Shown here in pieces: positions 10,780 through 21,754 of a DNA stretch of 64,000 bases. The stretch comes from Ashinkailepas kermadecensis. Lineage: Eukaryota > Arthropoda > Thecostraca > Neolepadidae. Where the stretch lies: the NCBI GenBank assembly GCA_034440615.1, contig JAOTOM010004028.1:1-64000 (forward strand). Reading direction: 5' to 3'. The translations under genes and the position numbers were made by a program. How positions within the stretch are numbered: the stretch's first letter is position 1; each line of letters starts with the position of its first letter. The notes under the pieces were generated by a model. The model was not told where the DNA came from. It was given only the letters and a program-made list of their open reading frames with translations, and searched no databases.

Positions 10780-12033
10780 AAGTATAATCTTTAACGTTAC
10801 TTTTGATGTCAACTCAGCACCTCCTGGTATATTGAAGTTCGTATATTTTATTTACACGCAATGTCTAAAACCCAGGAGCATATAAGAGCCATTCTTCGTT
10901 GTATTAAACAATGTTAGTTGTCCATCCACATTACGATCTTCTCCGCGTCACGTTCCAGCTCCAGAAGTTTGAAAGCCGCCGCCGAGGCTACATCAGCGGC
11001 GTCCCGGTCCGCAGTCGCCTTACGCAAGACGATCGACACCGCCCGCTTCGTGCCGTGGGCAGCGTGTGGACGGGTGCCGACTGACGCAAACGTCTCGTTG
11101 AAAACGACCGGAGTGAAGAAACACGTTTTGCGAGAGAGTTCTGGTGGCAGGAAAATCATCACCATATCGGTTGAGACAACCGCTTCTTCTTCCCGGGTTC
11201 TTTGTGCGTCGCGTTGATATCCGTCCCTGGCTTCATCTCGGAACTGGATGTGCTGGCTGTGTCGCTTGCAGTGTTCACAACTCGTGCTGTCGTCGCAAGA
11301 ATAAAGTGCGTGCATGGTACAATCAGCACACTCTTCGTTGCATAACTTGGCGAACGAAATGTTTAGTTTCGTCAGCACCCTCCTGTAAGTGGCTTCGCTG
11401 CAGATATCACCATGCGTTTCTTTGAAGTCGCGGTAAAGCTTTACTCTATTCGGCTGGAGTGGGAGATACCCCCGATTAGGTACATGAGGATACCTGTTGT
11501 GAAGTGCTACCGGCTTATAGGACGTGATGCGCTCGATGGTGGTGTCGCGGTTGATTTTGTTAGCTGTAGCTTTCTCCCTTCTGTCTCTTAGTGTTGTTAT
11601 CTCCGTCCTAACAGCTTGCAGCACCGGCTTGTCGTTTCCACACTGGAAGTCAAGTGTACTTAAGACAATTGCCTACATACTTGGACCAGTGCATCGTCCA
11701 CCGGCACATGCCAGGTGAAGTTCCGTCGCTGTCCCTTGCGCTTCTCTTCAGGGACCTTGACGACGTATCGTCGGTACCGCTCACGGTGTCCGGTGATGGT
11801 TAGTCCATTGACTCTCGTGTTGATCTCGCGTCTCGTTGTTTCGCTCGCTGATCCGTAACGAGGCCTGCATTTTGCAGTCACGCTGGCTGCTGGCGGCGGC
11901 AGCAGCGCATGTTTTGCAGCGAAGTTCTTGACTTGCTCAGCGACCGGCCGCGCTCACAGCCTGCTTGTCTTTGTTCCACCGGGCAGTGTTGGCTCAACAG
12001 TGTGTGGCGCCGTGACTGGCGTGGAAGCCACTG

Positions 12034-12201
12034 TCTGAGAGCGAACTGACGCTCCCGACATGGACTGCGCGCCATAGCTCATGGGGGACGATGCCGTGAT
12101 TGGTGCTCCTACCACGGTCTGAGAGCGAACTGACGCTCCCGACATGGACTGCGCGCAATAGCCCATGGGGGACGATGCCGTGATTGGTGCTCCTACCACG
12201 G
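12034..12201. repeat. 84-bp tandem duplication
   Basis: Two copies of an 84-bp unit start at 12034 and 12118 with TCTGAGAGCGAACTGACGC. The period is 28 codons, so it reads through on the minus strand as a Ser/Ala-rich repeat. This is in frame with, but a stop codon away from, the N-terminus of the DDE-like pseudogene. Confidence 0.9.
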
Positions 12202-12401
12202 TTGGGACGGGACGGTACGGTCCAGGAGATTTGACACTTTGGCTGAGTCATTCAGTAAAGAGTCCAGGTCCATGCGGGTTGGCGCCGCGGCTGGCACCGG
12301 CAGTACTAAGTTCAGTTATTTTGTTAGCCATGAGAAGGGTTTTCGTATCCGTGCTCATCGCTTAGTTGTACTGCTGCGAACATCAAGTCTGGCGCTGCTG
12401 C

Positions 12402-12650
12402 CTGACTGACTGCAGGCGTCAGCTCTGCCGCAGTCACCTGGCTGGCTGCTGCCGTAGGTGTCGGATCTGGCGCCACTGCCTGACTGACTGCAGGCGTCAG
12501 CTCTGCCGCAGTCACCTGGCTGGCTGCTGCCGTAGGTGTCTGATCTGGCCCTGCTGCCTGACTGACTGCAGGCGTCAGCTCTGCCGCAGTTGCCTGGTTG
12601 GCGCCACCGCCTGACTGACTGCAGGCGTCAGTTCTGCCCCAGTTGCATGG
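12402..12650. repeat. 78-bp tandem repeat, coding-like on the minus strand
   Basis: Units beginning CTGACTGACTGCAGGCGTCA start at 12402, 12480 and 12558; a shortened fourth starts at 12611. The 78-bp period equals 26 codons and yields a minus-strand frame (12695-12324) with repeats of ELTPAVSQA and TAAASQVTA. It could be a low-complexity part of the adjacent element protein or a plain minisatellite. Confidence 0.85.
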
Positions 12651-13249
12651 CTGGCTGCTGCCGCAGGCACCAAGTCTCTCGCAGTTAACCGGCAAGCCGA
12701 GGCTGAGGTCGCTGCGCCCGGTGTAGCTGGCTGGCTGGCTGCGATAATCATGCCAGGTCTTGATTCAGGTCCGTTTTCTTCCAGCGTAACGTCGGTGGAA
12801 AAGGCTTGAAATCGGAAAGGTATGAAATGCAGAATGTCTGGTTTTGAGGGATCTATGTTGCGTGGGAAATACTTGTATTAATCGTCTTTGTATGCGCTGT
12901 ACTCGCAATACCCACACCACTACAATATGGAGACAACGGACCACTTCAGCACCACAGAAACACTTCATTGCCTGCGCCAAAAGCAGTCTAAATCCCAGAT
13001 CTTTAAAGTAAACAACAATTTTCTAATTCACCCACACCGAACTCCCAGGCATTCATGTACTCCCCATCCCCCAAGCCGTCCTGCCTGTGAATCTGTAGGC
13101 GCTAGTGACGTTGAGTTCGACACACCTGTCGCTCCTGTCTCCACGATTTAGTATTCACCAAATGCTGGTAGCCTCTTTTACCCCTGCGGCCGCAATTGTT
13201 CCAGTCCAGACCTTGGCGTTGTACTCGCAGCGCACGTTACCGTCAGCTT
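12651..13249. other. No gene recognised
   Basis: Short frames only. At 13021-13095 the DNA is C-rich without a repeat. Confidence 0.35.
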
Positions 13250-13408
13250 CAAACTTGGTTGTGGCTTTACGACGCACTCAACAGCTGAAGCCATATGGCG
13301 TCGCCCGCCTCTCTGCCTGCTGGCAGGAAGGTCGGGCACCGCGAGGAATCGGACCTCGCACCTCTGGCATGCAAGACGCTCAGCTTAACGACTGAGCTAC
13401 CGACGCCC
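13250..13408 (-). mobile_element. tRNA-derived SINE, family B, with Ala-like tRNA head
   Basis: The head at 13408-13334 folds as a near tRNA. The acceptor GGGCGTC pairs with GGTGCCC through seven pairs (two G-U), the D stem is TAGC/GCTG, the T arm is GCGAGG-TCCGATT-CCTCGC, and the anticodon region contains TTGCATG (TGC, Ala-like). The anticodon stem pairs poorly, so a functional tRNA is unlikely. The tail, with GAGTGCGTCGTAAAGCCAC, matches the 3' part of the SINE at 1498-1681. Confidence 0.7.
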
Positions 13409-14100
13409 CGCCAACTTCGAACTGAGATCCGGACATTATTATCAACTGCAATATCAGTGCATAGTGCCAATGACATCGGCTCGTATCATTCCAGTTAATT
13501 CGAGCGCATTTGATACCTCTCTGTTCATTTTCTAACCTATCGAAGACTTGAAGCTTTGCCCATCCATCCGTCATAGCCACGAAGCCGGTTGAATTGAATT
13601 GAGCCGTTAAGTGCCACAGATGATTCGATTGGCCTTGCCGACTCGATAGGTCTTGGGCCTTGCTATAGCATTACGGTGAGTGATCAATTTTGTTTGTGTG
13701 ATTCCAAAAGCTTCCCCAAAGCGCTGTTCATTTCTGGCGTGGCGCCTCCAATATGCGTCACTAATTGGCCCGTCTCCCTGGTAGCGACCTTGTTAATCAG
13801 AATTGGTGCCTCTGTCTCATGAAGGTAGCGCAGGCCCCGCCGAGTTTCCATTGTGGTCTATATGAATTATAGCGCTTCATCATTAGTTATATCTGTTGTA
13901 TCTATTTTCACTCAAAATATGTCCGATAAAATACCGCGTTGTTTAATGCGACCTTTGATATCGATAATATCTGCATGCGGTGAATTCCAGCCAGACAAAA
14001 ACTTTATCTCTTCCCCGAGAGAGACGCGGCTTTTTGCGTGACGGATGGCGATCGCCAGTGTTGAAACAGCGAATGAATTAAAGCCGTACTGACATTTACA
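13409..14100. other. No gene recognised
   Basis: Unassigned sequence up to the abrupt start of CR1 homology at 14101. Confidence 0.35.
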
Positions 14101-15143
14101 TGGCAAAATGTTCTTAGTGGAGTCCCCCAGGGGTCAGTACTGGGACCACTATTGTTCATTATGTTTGTAAATAACATTGAAAGTGGCCTAAGCAGTAAGG
14201 TTTTGAAATTTGCAGATGATTTGAAGGTCTTTAGGGCAATAACAGGGCACAATGAGCAGGTCTTGCTGCAGAAAGACTTAGACGAGCTCGTGAAATGGTC
14301 CGAAAAGTGGCAAATAAAATTTAATTTTGATAAGTGCAAAATCATGCATGTAGGTAGGCAGCATATCAATGCTCCATACTTGATGGGTGGCCAAGTACTA
14401 TCTGTGACTCAGCAGGAGAAGGACTTAGGTGTTATTTTGAACACAAAATTAGGGGCATCCGAACAGACCAAAGAAGCCAGGAAGAAGGCACTAAGAATGC
14501 TTGGGGCAATAAATAGGAATGTATCATACAAAAGTGAGGAAGTCATCAGGAAGCTTTATTGTGCATATGTCAGGCCACATCTGGAACATTGTGTCCAAGC
14601 TTGGTCCCGTAGTTATGAAAAAGATTGTTGGCTTTTAGAGAGAGTACAAAAGAGGGCAACAAAAATGGTGAATGGTATGGGCAACCTGGCATATGAGGAA
14701 AGATTGAAGAAATTGAATATGTTTTCACTTAGATATAGAAGGCTGAGAGGAGATCTCATCGAGGTCTTTAAATTTGTTCATGGTCAGGAACAGGGTTATC
14801 TCAGGGAACTGTTTGAATTTAACAGAAATGATGCAATTAGAGGTCATCAATTCAAAATTAAAGTTAATCACAGCAGGACAAGGTTAAGACAGTCCTTCTT
14901 CACCAACAGGGTAGTAGAACACTGGAACCATCTGCCAGAAACCATTGTCAGTAGCAACACACTGAACATCTTTAAGAACAGCATAGACAATCATAAGAAT
15001 AGGGGGCTTGTTTTTCTGTATTCCAGGGAGAGTTGATCAATACATTTGGTGGACAACTGGTTCAGTGTACAGAGTGCAATCAAGAAGGGCCCTTGTGGCT
15101 CATAGTTGCACTGATCTTTTATGTCTTTATGTCTTTATTTCCC
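14101..15143 (+). mobile_element. CR1-type LINE, 5'-truncated, 3' half of reverse transcriptase
   Basis: Homology starts at 14101 inside the reverse transcriptase with WQNVLSGVPQGSVLGPLLF, followed by the catalytic LKFADDLKVF box. The C-terminal thumb region typical of CR1 follows (VRPHLEHCVQAW, ERVQKRATKMV, YRRLRGDLIEVFK, FFTNRVVEHWNHLP). The frame stays open to TGA at 15034-15036. The 3' end is a short tandem tail, TTTATGTCTTTATGTCTTTAT, a known style for CR1/L2-like elements. The upstream part of the polymerase and the endonuclease are missing, so this is a dead copy with an intact 3' reading frame. The copy at 34322-37087 is of the same subfamily. Confidence 0.93.
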
Positions 15144-16019
15144 GCCACTTCCGGCATTTTGTCGGGCTAATTTGTGTCATCCTTGGGGTACACAGCTTCT
15201 ATGAAATTTGAAATTGATTATATATACAACATTGCAAACGCTCATCTGACCTGTACTATTAAACACGCCTTGTTGAGAGCTTTCCAATGACACGAAAAGC
15301 TGAAGATATATAATTTTGACTAGGCTTTCTTCCTGACGACAGTATTAGACAACTCATTCCTTCACATTCCTTCTGAAAAGTTACCATCTGCCGCTTCGGT
15401 TCGAGGTCCAGATTTGGTCCCAGTCATATCGTCGGAAGCATTGCACGTTCATTGGCGTAGGTATTGTATCTCGGTGCGAACACTGTCAGCTAGTACAGGT
15501 GCAGTGTAGGTACAGTGATCCAGCTCGTGTCTCGCCACGATGCGCGGAGTAGCCACAGTGAATAGTGAATGCATTCCGGCTGTCGGACCATTCGTGCCAT
15601 CGGACCATTCGACCATCGGATCTTCTCGACATTGTAATGTCATGTTCCGTGAATGTTGGTCACTCGTTGATGCAGCTCATTTTACAGACTGCCATTTTTT
15701 ACAAGAGCGCATTGAACATCAGGTGCATTGGATATGTTCCAAATACACAAGGTTTTACGTAGCGCGGCTGTATGTAAAGACACTGGCTGGTAAGTACGTT
15801 CCTTGCCATGTCGGGCAGTCTCGAGGGGGGGGGGGGCACACAGGCCGGCCACAACTGACCCTGGATGCCATTCGATATCCGGCGGCAGCTCAACGCCATG
15901 ACTACTAGTGCCACCAGTACGAAGAAATCGCGGAGGCCAGTCGCAACAGGCTCTGGGTACTACACGAAACCCAGCGGCAGCCGAACGTGATGGTTGATTT
16001 CAGAACAGGTCTGTCTGTT
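15144..16019. other. No gene recognised
   Basis: Unassigned sequence with a G10-11 run at about 15825-15835. Confidence 0.35.
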
Positions 16020-16664
16020 CTGAAAGGCCGTGTGTCTGCCGTTACCGTTCTGAAGGGCCGTGTGCCGGCCATTCGTTTCTGTGCGACCATGTGGACGGCT
16101 ACTGGTTCTGCAGGACCGTGTGGTCGGCCATTATTGCTCTATAGCACCATGTAGGCGGCCATGGTTCATGAGGGACCACGTGGTCGGCCATTGTGGTACT
16201 GTAGGATCGGCCATGACTCCTGAGGGACCGTGTGGTCGGCCACAATGGTTTTGTAGGACCATGTGTTTGGCCATGATTCCTGGGGGACAGTGCGGTCGGC
16301 CATTGCGTTTTTGTAGCACTATGTGGGCAGCCGTGTTCCTGAGGGGCAGTGCAGTGGGCTACTGCGGTTTTGTAGGACCACGCGGGCGGCCGTGGCTCCT
16401 AAATAACCGTGTAGTCGGCCATTGTGGCTCTGTAGGACCACGTGGGCGGCCATGGTTCCTAAAGGACCGTGTGGTCTGCCATTATGATTCTGTAGGACTA
16501 CGTTGACGGACGTGGTCCCTGAGGGACCATGTGGTCGACCATTGTGGTCCTGTAGGACTATGTTGGCGACCATGGTTCCTGGTGACCGTGTGGTCGGCCA
16601 TTGTGGTCCTGCAGGACTATGTGGGCGGCCTTGGTTTCTGAAGGACCGTGTGGGCAGTCGTGGT
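16020..16664. repeat. Minisatellite of about 55-60 bp (left flank of the inverted repeat)
   Basis: About eleven diverged units combine GGACCGTGTGGTCGGCCATT, GTGGTTCTGTAGGACCA and TGTGGGCGGCCATGGTTCC. The same unit family returns at 18946-19290. Each unit is partly self-complementary (GGTCC...GGACC), so the block could form many small hairpins. Confidence 0.88.
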
Positions 16665-17660
16665 ACACTCGGTATCGGTAGGATGTTCGGAGGTACCCTT
16701 AACTATAGCTGGCCCCTAGGAACGTAGGCTGTGCTGCTCCACACTAATAATTACTGGTAGACTGCGCCGCTTCACAGTTATGCGTTGCGTGACAGTCCGT
16801 AAGTTTCACCACCGGTCAGCCGTAGGTATTCGCTTGTGCGGTCGTCGGGTGGTCATTTGCCCTGCAGCCATGCAATGAGAAACACGGGTCTACGCTGTTC
16901 CCGCCTTGCATTCCTCAGTCGGCCAAACAACATTGGCAGTTCAGCGATCGGTCCACCACTCGACCTCTGTAGACAAGCAGAGTTTGATCGCTGTGGATTT
17001 CGGACTTCGGCAACACAGAATGAGCTGGAAGTGTTGGAAGGAGCTCGGTTGGAAAGGATGTAGCGAAGGGAGAGGGGAATTGTATGATGTCAACGGAGGA
17101 TTCTCCTACCCTACAATAATAACATAATTTCTAACTTTTACCTTTTTGGAACTTTAGTTCGAATTCTTGCTGGGGTGGCTTTATAAACCAGGATCCAATT
17201 GCTAAACAGACCTTGTTTGAGCCCTGGCCGCATCACCCGATCCATTGATTGCAGTTCTACAGTAGATATTTGGCAAAACGCTTCACGTGCCGCTAATGCG
17301 CGTGAAGTTTGCGCGTGAAGCGGCTCGAACCCAGCCTTTCAAGGGCAGGAGAGACCAGCGCAGGACAGTACCCAAGCCAACTGAGCTACCGGGGCGGCGG
17401 ATCCCAATGCGGCACTTGCTTGCTTAATTCAGATTCATTGATGAATCGATTAACTACTTGCTTACATTACATCTGTTTCATTGATATTCACGCGTTGTTG
17501 AGCATGCGGCATATGTTGTATGATATGAATTATTTATTGTATATATTGAACGCTATATTGCAAGCGACATATTCAGATTATCTATGCGCAAATAAAATAT
17601 TTCTTCAAACGGATACCATCTAATTAGTTTACCATAATACATTTTTAGTTTATATTGCTT
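16665..17660. repeat. Left arm of a large inverted repeat
   Basis: Reverse-complement identity to 17870-18945 is visible along the whole arm. Examples are GGTATCGGTAGGATGTTCGG (16671) against CCGAACATCCTACCGATACC (18911), CCTGCAGCCATGCA, GTTCCCGCCTTGCATTCCTC, CAACACAGAATGAGC and GGCACTTGCTTGCTTAATTC. Identity looks like 75-80% with indels, so the duplication is old. The arm includes a family A SINE. Confidence 0.85.
17161..17400 (-). mobile_element. tRNA-derived SINE, family A (in left arm)
   Basis: Minus-strand copy with the tail AGCCACCCCAGCAAGAATTC at the low-coordinate end and the head GCCGCCCCGGTAGCTCAGTT at 17400. The body is shortened between about 17230 and 17290 relative to the 784-1095 copy. 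Confidence 0.8.
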
Positions 17661-17784
17661 CAGCACGAAATGTAACCGGGTCGTCCGTTCTTCGTATTTA
17701 TCCAATAAGATAAATTATTTCTCTTCGTTTTTATATATTCTTATAATTATATCTCTCCGTTCTTCTTATTCTTATTTATTTCTA

Positions 17785-17855
17785 GGTCAGGATTCACACA
17801 ACAAGCTCTGCTTAGCAATTGGATCCTGGTCCATAAAGCCACCCCAGCAAGAGTT
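17785..17855 (+). mobile_element. Family A SINE, 3' fragment
   Basis: Only the 3' end is present, running from GGTCAGGATTCACACAACAA through GCTCTGCTTAGCAATTGGAT to CCACCCCAGCAAGAGTTCG. It lies in the spacer between the inverted-repeat arms. Confidence 0.75.
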
Positions 17856-17869
17856 CGAGAAGAGTGCCA

Positions 17870-18945
17870 GAAATATTGCTTCATATAAAGTAAAATATTT
17901 GTATGGTAAAATAGTTGGATGGTGTCTGCGTGAAGAAATACTTTATCCCCACGGAATTCTGAATATGTCGCTTGCAGTACAGTGCACAACATATGCAATT
18001 AATGATATGATATGCAACATATTCCTTGCGCCCTAAAACATGTGATTCTCAATGAAGTAGATGCAATTTAATCAAGTAACTAATTGACTTGTCAATGACT
18101 CTGAATTAAGCAAGCAAGTGCCTCCCTGTGACTTGCCGCCTCGGTAGCTTAGTTGGCTAGAACGCTGTCGTGCACCCGTCTCCGCTGTGCTGGCAATGCT
18201 GGGTTCGAGTCGCTTCGCGTGCTCGCTTTTAGTCCCCGGCTGGGAGGGTCAGTTGGCAATTGGCACGATGAGGTCGAGAGCGAGCTGCCGGGGTCGCCGT
18301 GTCGGTGTATTGACGGCACGTGAAGCGCTTTGCCAAATTTAGACTGTAAAACTGTAATTCATGGAATCATGGCCAGGGTTCACGAAACCAGCTCTTCTTA
18401 GCAATTGGATCCTGGTTCATAAAGCCACCCCAGCAAGAGTTTGAACTACACTTCTAAAACGTATAAATGTTGGACATTCTATTATTATTTTGGGGCCAGA
18501 GAATACTTCATTGACATCATAAACCTCCGATCTCCTTTCGCTACATCTTTGCAACTGAGCTTTTTCCAACCTTTCCTGCTCATTCTGTGTTGCTGCAGTC
18601 AGAAATCCGCAGCTATCAATTGTTGCTTATCGACAGAAGTCCAGTAACCTGCTCGTTTAACTGCCAATGTTGTTTCGCCGACAGAGGAATGCAAGGCGGG
18701 AACAGGGAAGGCCCGTGTTTACCACTGCATGGCTGCAGGACAAATGGTCGCGTGACGACCTCACACGCGAATCCTATGGCTCGGACACTGGCCGGTGGCG
18801 AAGCTGGCAGACTGTCACGCAACTCAACTGTGAAACGTGCAGCCTACCAGTAATTTTTGGTGTGCAGCGTCACAGCCTACGTTCCTAGTGAGCCAGCCAT
18901 GCTAAGGGTACCCCGAACATCCTACCGATACCGAGTGTACCTAGA
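17870..18945. repeat. Right arm of the large inverted repeat
   Basis: Partner of 16665-17660. The match continues through a full family A SINE and out to the minisatellite at 18946, so the arms were copied as one unit and not built by two SINE insertions. Confidence 0.85.
18135..18443 (+). mobile_element. tRNA-derived SINE, family A (in right arm)
   Basis: Full-length copy with head GCCTCGGTAGCTTAGTTGGC, B-box-like GGGTTCGAGTCGC, body GGGAGGGTCAGTTGGCAATT and tail AAAGCCACCCCAGCAAGAG. The A box carries a C-to-T change (GCTTAG). Confidence 0.85.
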
Positions 18946-19290
18946 CGACCGGGTGGTCAGCCATTGTGGTTCTTTAGGACCATATGGGCGGTTATGGCTC
19001 CTGTTGGACCATGTGAGCGCACGTGATTCCTGATGGGCGTTGTGGTCGGCAATCAGGACGTGGTCGTGGTCCTTCAGGGCCATCAGGACGTGGTCCTACA
19101 CGGCCGCCCACGTGGTCCCTGTAGGACCGCGTGAGCGGCCGTAGTTCCTGATGGACAGTGTTGTGGGCCATTGTGGTTTTGCAGGACCGTATAGGCGGTT
19201 ATGGCTCATGTAGGACCATGTGAGCGGCCGTGGTTCCTGAAGGATCGTGTGATCGGCCATTATGCCTCCAGAGTGGTGCTGCATGCGGTC
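18946..19290. repeat. Minisatellite flanking the right arm
   Basis: About six diverged units of the family found at 16020-16664, with shared strings such as GGTCAGCCATTGTGGTTCT and GGACCATGTGAGCGGCCGT. It marks the outer edge of the inverted repeat on this side. Confidence 0.85.
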
Positions 19291-19423
19291 GGTTGCTACG
19301 CTCCTTATTGATAACAGCCGTTACGCTTCCAACTGCCGTTATGCTTCTGAAGGATGCTGTCAATGTTTCAAACACTAAAAGTCAGCTGAGGGATTAACGT
19401 GACTGAGTTGAGTGCAGCGATAC

Positions 19424-19490
19424 AAACCCTGAATTTCCAGCACAGCAAGCAGGCTGATTAGGGTTATACCAACTGAGCTATTTGGCCGAC
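19424..19490 (-). repeat. tRNA-like SINE head
   Basis: The minus strand reads GTCGGCCAAATAGCTCAGTT then GGTATAACCC (A-box-like), and further on GGGTTTGTATC (weak B box). No complete cloverleaf forms. Probably a SINE fragment. Confidence 0.45.
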
Positions 19491-21253
19491 ACTGTCGACT
19501 TACTTCATCCGAAATACAGTGGCAACTAACTCCCTTTCGACATCTCGGGGGGGGGAATATCGTCCCTGATCTCCGATGTACCCATAATTTATCATCAGAT
19601 AGCCTGCTCGACAGGTGGTGGTAGCGGCGGTTTGGCGCTTAGCCCAATTATTGGAGGGCTCCGATGGGCCGCGAGGTTGTTAGTGAGAAGGGGTTTATGG
19701 TGCACCCCATCCTCCTGAGATCTCAAAAACGAACTGTCCGATTTTCTCGCGGGAAACGGCAATTGATTTCTTGTGGTGTGATATGCTTTCCAGTTTTTTT
19801 TGTCATCCGAAAATTTTGGCGAGCTGATACAGGAGCCAAACAAGGGGAGAAGATATGGAAATGTTCCAGACCCCACCGCTATATTTCACAACCAATGTTC
19901 TCATATCTTGTACGATTATACGCTGTACAGCCCATGAAACGACCTTTTTGCTCAAGTGAAAGGAAATCGATTTTCAGAGACGATAGGCGATTCCACGCCG
20001 TATGCAATTCAGAAATTGTGCTAGGATGTTTCCTTTACTTGTGATGCCACCAATTTTGATCTTAGCGTTGTCCCGGGCAAAAATATTTGACGCGCCTAAG
20101 GTAAGCATAAGTTCTACAACTTCACGAGCCATCTAGACAACGAATTTTAACATTGGTTGCTGAGTTTGGTGAAGAGCGACCAAATACTTCTGAAGTTACA
20201 GACGGAAGACGCCAATCATGTCACGGCGTGACAAAACTGGAAAATGATCCTTACATGACAACGAAAATTCGCTCCCGGAGCCGCACCTGAGCAGAGTAGT
20301 CAGGAAATTCCCATCCTATATAGAAAAGTTGGGAATATACGCCAGACTTCAGGATGACCACTCAAAGCGTTCAGGGGCTTCAGACAAGCAACCACAGGGA
20401 AGAGGACACATTGTGCTCCTCTGCCGCAGTGGGTTAAGGGTGTGCCGATTACGTGGCCATTATGTGCATTGCATGCGACTGGGGGCTCTTCGTCGACATC
20501 CACCTTCAAACAATGAATCCGAGAACGCCGTTTTTCCATGCAATAGTTTACTCAATTGTGGACGTGGTTGGTTGGTACTTTTCAGCGTCAGTTGTCTGCG
20601 TTGCATCGGACCATCAAGGTATTCACGAGTCCGCGAAGTGCCCACTGGCACGAATATGCTTACAGCGCGCATGATTGACCAATTCGGACATGTTCCGCAC
20701 AGACTTCACAGAAACCATACCAACGTTAGTGAGTTGTATTTCAACAACAGTAGATACACTTCCATGCGTTACGAGTCACTTAATTCGAGCGACGTTAAGT
20801 ACTGCTGAAAGCATCTGCACGACAAATGATAAATGAACGTTGTGTTAAAACTGGTAAAAGGGGATAACTGACAAAATTAATCACCGTTTGTGGTTTTTCA
20901 ATCTGCGAATATTTGTAGCTTTCGTCCACAAGGTCGGAAAAATGGCAGTCCCTGTCTTAACACACGCGAGCTTGGCTGCGTCGGACCACCTCTGTCGCAA
21001 GTCAGGCACCTTGAGCGAAGCGTCACATCAAATACCCTTTGCAAACTAAGGCTACTTCATCAGTTTTGTATGTGGTTTCCTGTCCGAAACTCAATCAAGA
21101 TGTCCCTAGATAATAACTAAACGCAATATCAGGAAACTTATTCCAAAGCCGCACATATAGAAGAGCATGGGTTCTTTCACGACGTACCTGACGACTAGGC
21201 CGTATAGCGCTCCTAACCTCTCAATTCAGTCAGTCACGGGTGGACTCGGCAAT
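19491..21253. other. No gene recognised
   Basis: Short unrelated frames only; a G9 run lies at 19549-19556. Confidence 0.35.
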
Positions 21254-21330
21254 TTCGGGGGATGTGAGATTCGAATCTACGATCTTACGAGCAATAGTTG
21301 AATGTCCTACCAGCTGAGTTAACACGACCC
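21254..21330 (-). repeat. tRNA-like SINE head
   Basis: The minus strand has GTTAACTCAGCTGGTAGGAC (A-box-like) and GATTCGAATCTC (strong B-box match). The expected partner of the 5' acceptor strand GGGTCGT is missing at the 3' side, so this is not a complete tRNA. Confidence 0.5.
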
Positions 21331-21754
21331 AAGGCCGCACATACAACATGAAATGATCAGTTGTAGTTTGCATGGTGCTACTGTGACGGCTCATGAGGCC
21401 AGAAGACCAGCGAGGGCAATATGAACAGAACACAAGCAAACAATTTGCGTGCATTCACAGTAAAATGGAGTGCGGTGAAATTATCCAAGTATCGCAGCTG
21501 AATGTGATCATACTTCACGGAAGCCACTCTTGGAGCACAATAATGACATGCGAAAAGTACGTACTCTTTTAAACAGGCACACCATAAACGTCCGAGATGG
21601 GCCGGCACATCCTCCGAAGCCGGATTGCTTCGAACGCGCACAAACTCATCTTACCCTTCCACTTCAGCCGACCATTGCAAAGGCAGCGTCCCTAGCTGAG
21701 AGGAATTGCCACGCAGAAACCATCCGGCTTCAGGACCCCTTCATCTCAATATCG
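21331..21754. other. 3' flank of AP4E1, nothing recognised
   Basis: No exon, clear polyadenylation signal or repeat identified between the tRNA-like sequence and the 66-bp repeats. The true 3' end of the AP4E1 transcript is therefore not fixed. Confidence 0.3.

Larger units (their letters stand above)
9911..10912. mobile_element. Penelope/retrozyme-like palindromic insertion
   Basis: Two arms of about 474 bp (9911-10384 and 10386-10862) are almost perfect reverse complements around a one-base centre at 10385. An unpaired 50-bp tail lies at 10863-10912. The insertion is flanked by the 13-bp direct repeat GTTAGTTGTCCAT at 9898-9910 and 10913-10925. It interrupts the DDE-like gene between the codons for MDN and CTPQN. 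Each arm carries a hammerhead-ribozyme-like motif and no protein. Hammerhead ribozymes in long direct or inverted terminal copies are known from Penelope-like retroelements and retrozymes; that attribution is inference from the motif. Confidence 0.75.
9416..12200 (-). pseudogene. DDE-transposase-like element protein, copy 2, split by a palindromic insertion
   Basis: On the minus strand the order is as follows. An N-terminal basic segment (about 11880-11665) precedes the Cys-rich NISFAKLCNEECADC block with CEHCKRH. The block VVSTDMVMIFLPPELSRKT with FNETFA and ADVASAAAF comes next, ending EKIVMWMDN at about 10925. The protein resumes on the far side of a 1-kb insertion with CTPQNINWTLITS (about 9895-9860), then DFEVVITQSSSVVQ and SQAKL, and KVIEFRRG at about 9550. 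The blocks match copy 1 (1270-2548). Stops and frame changes are present, for example a TGA just before the 11.9-kb segment, so it is inactive as it stands. The family resembles transposon-encoded proteins of other invertebrates; I do not have a firm name for it. Confidence 0.75.

Noticed and set aside
13334..13408. Functional tRNA-Ala gene
   Set aside because: Acceptor and T arms pair well, but the anticodon stem does not and a SINE tail follows directly. More likely the head of a SINE.
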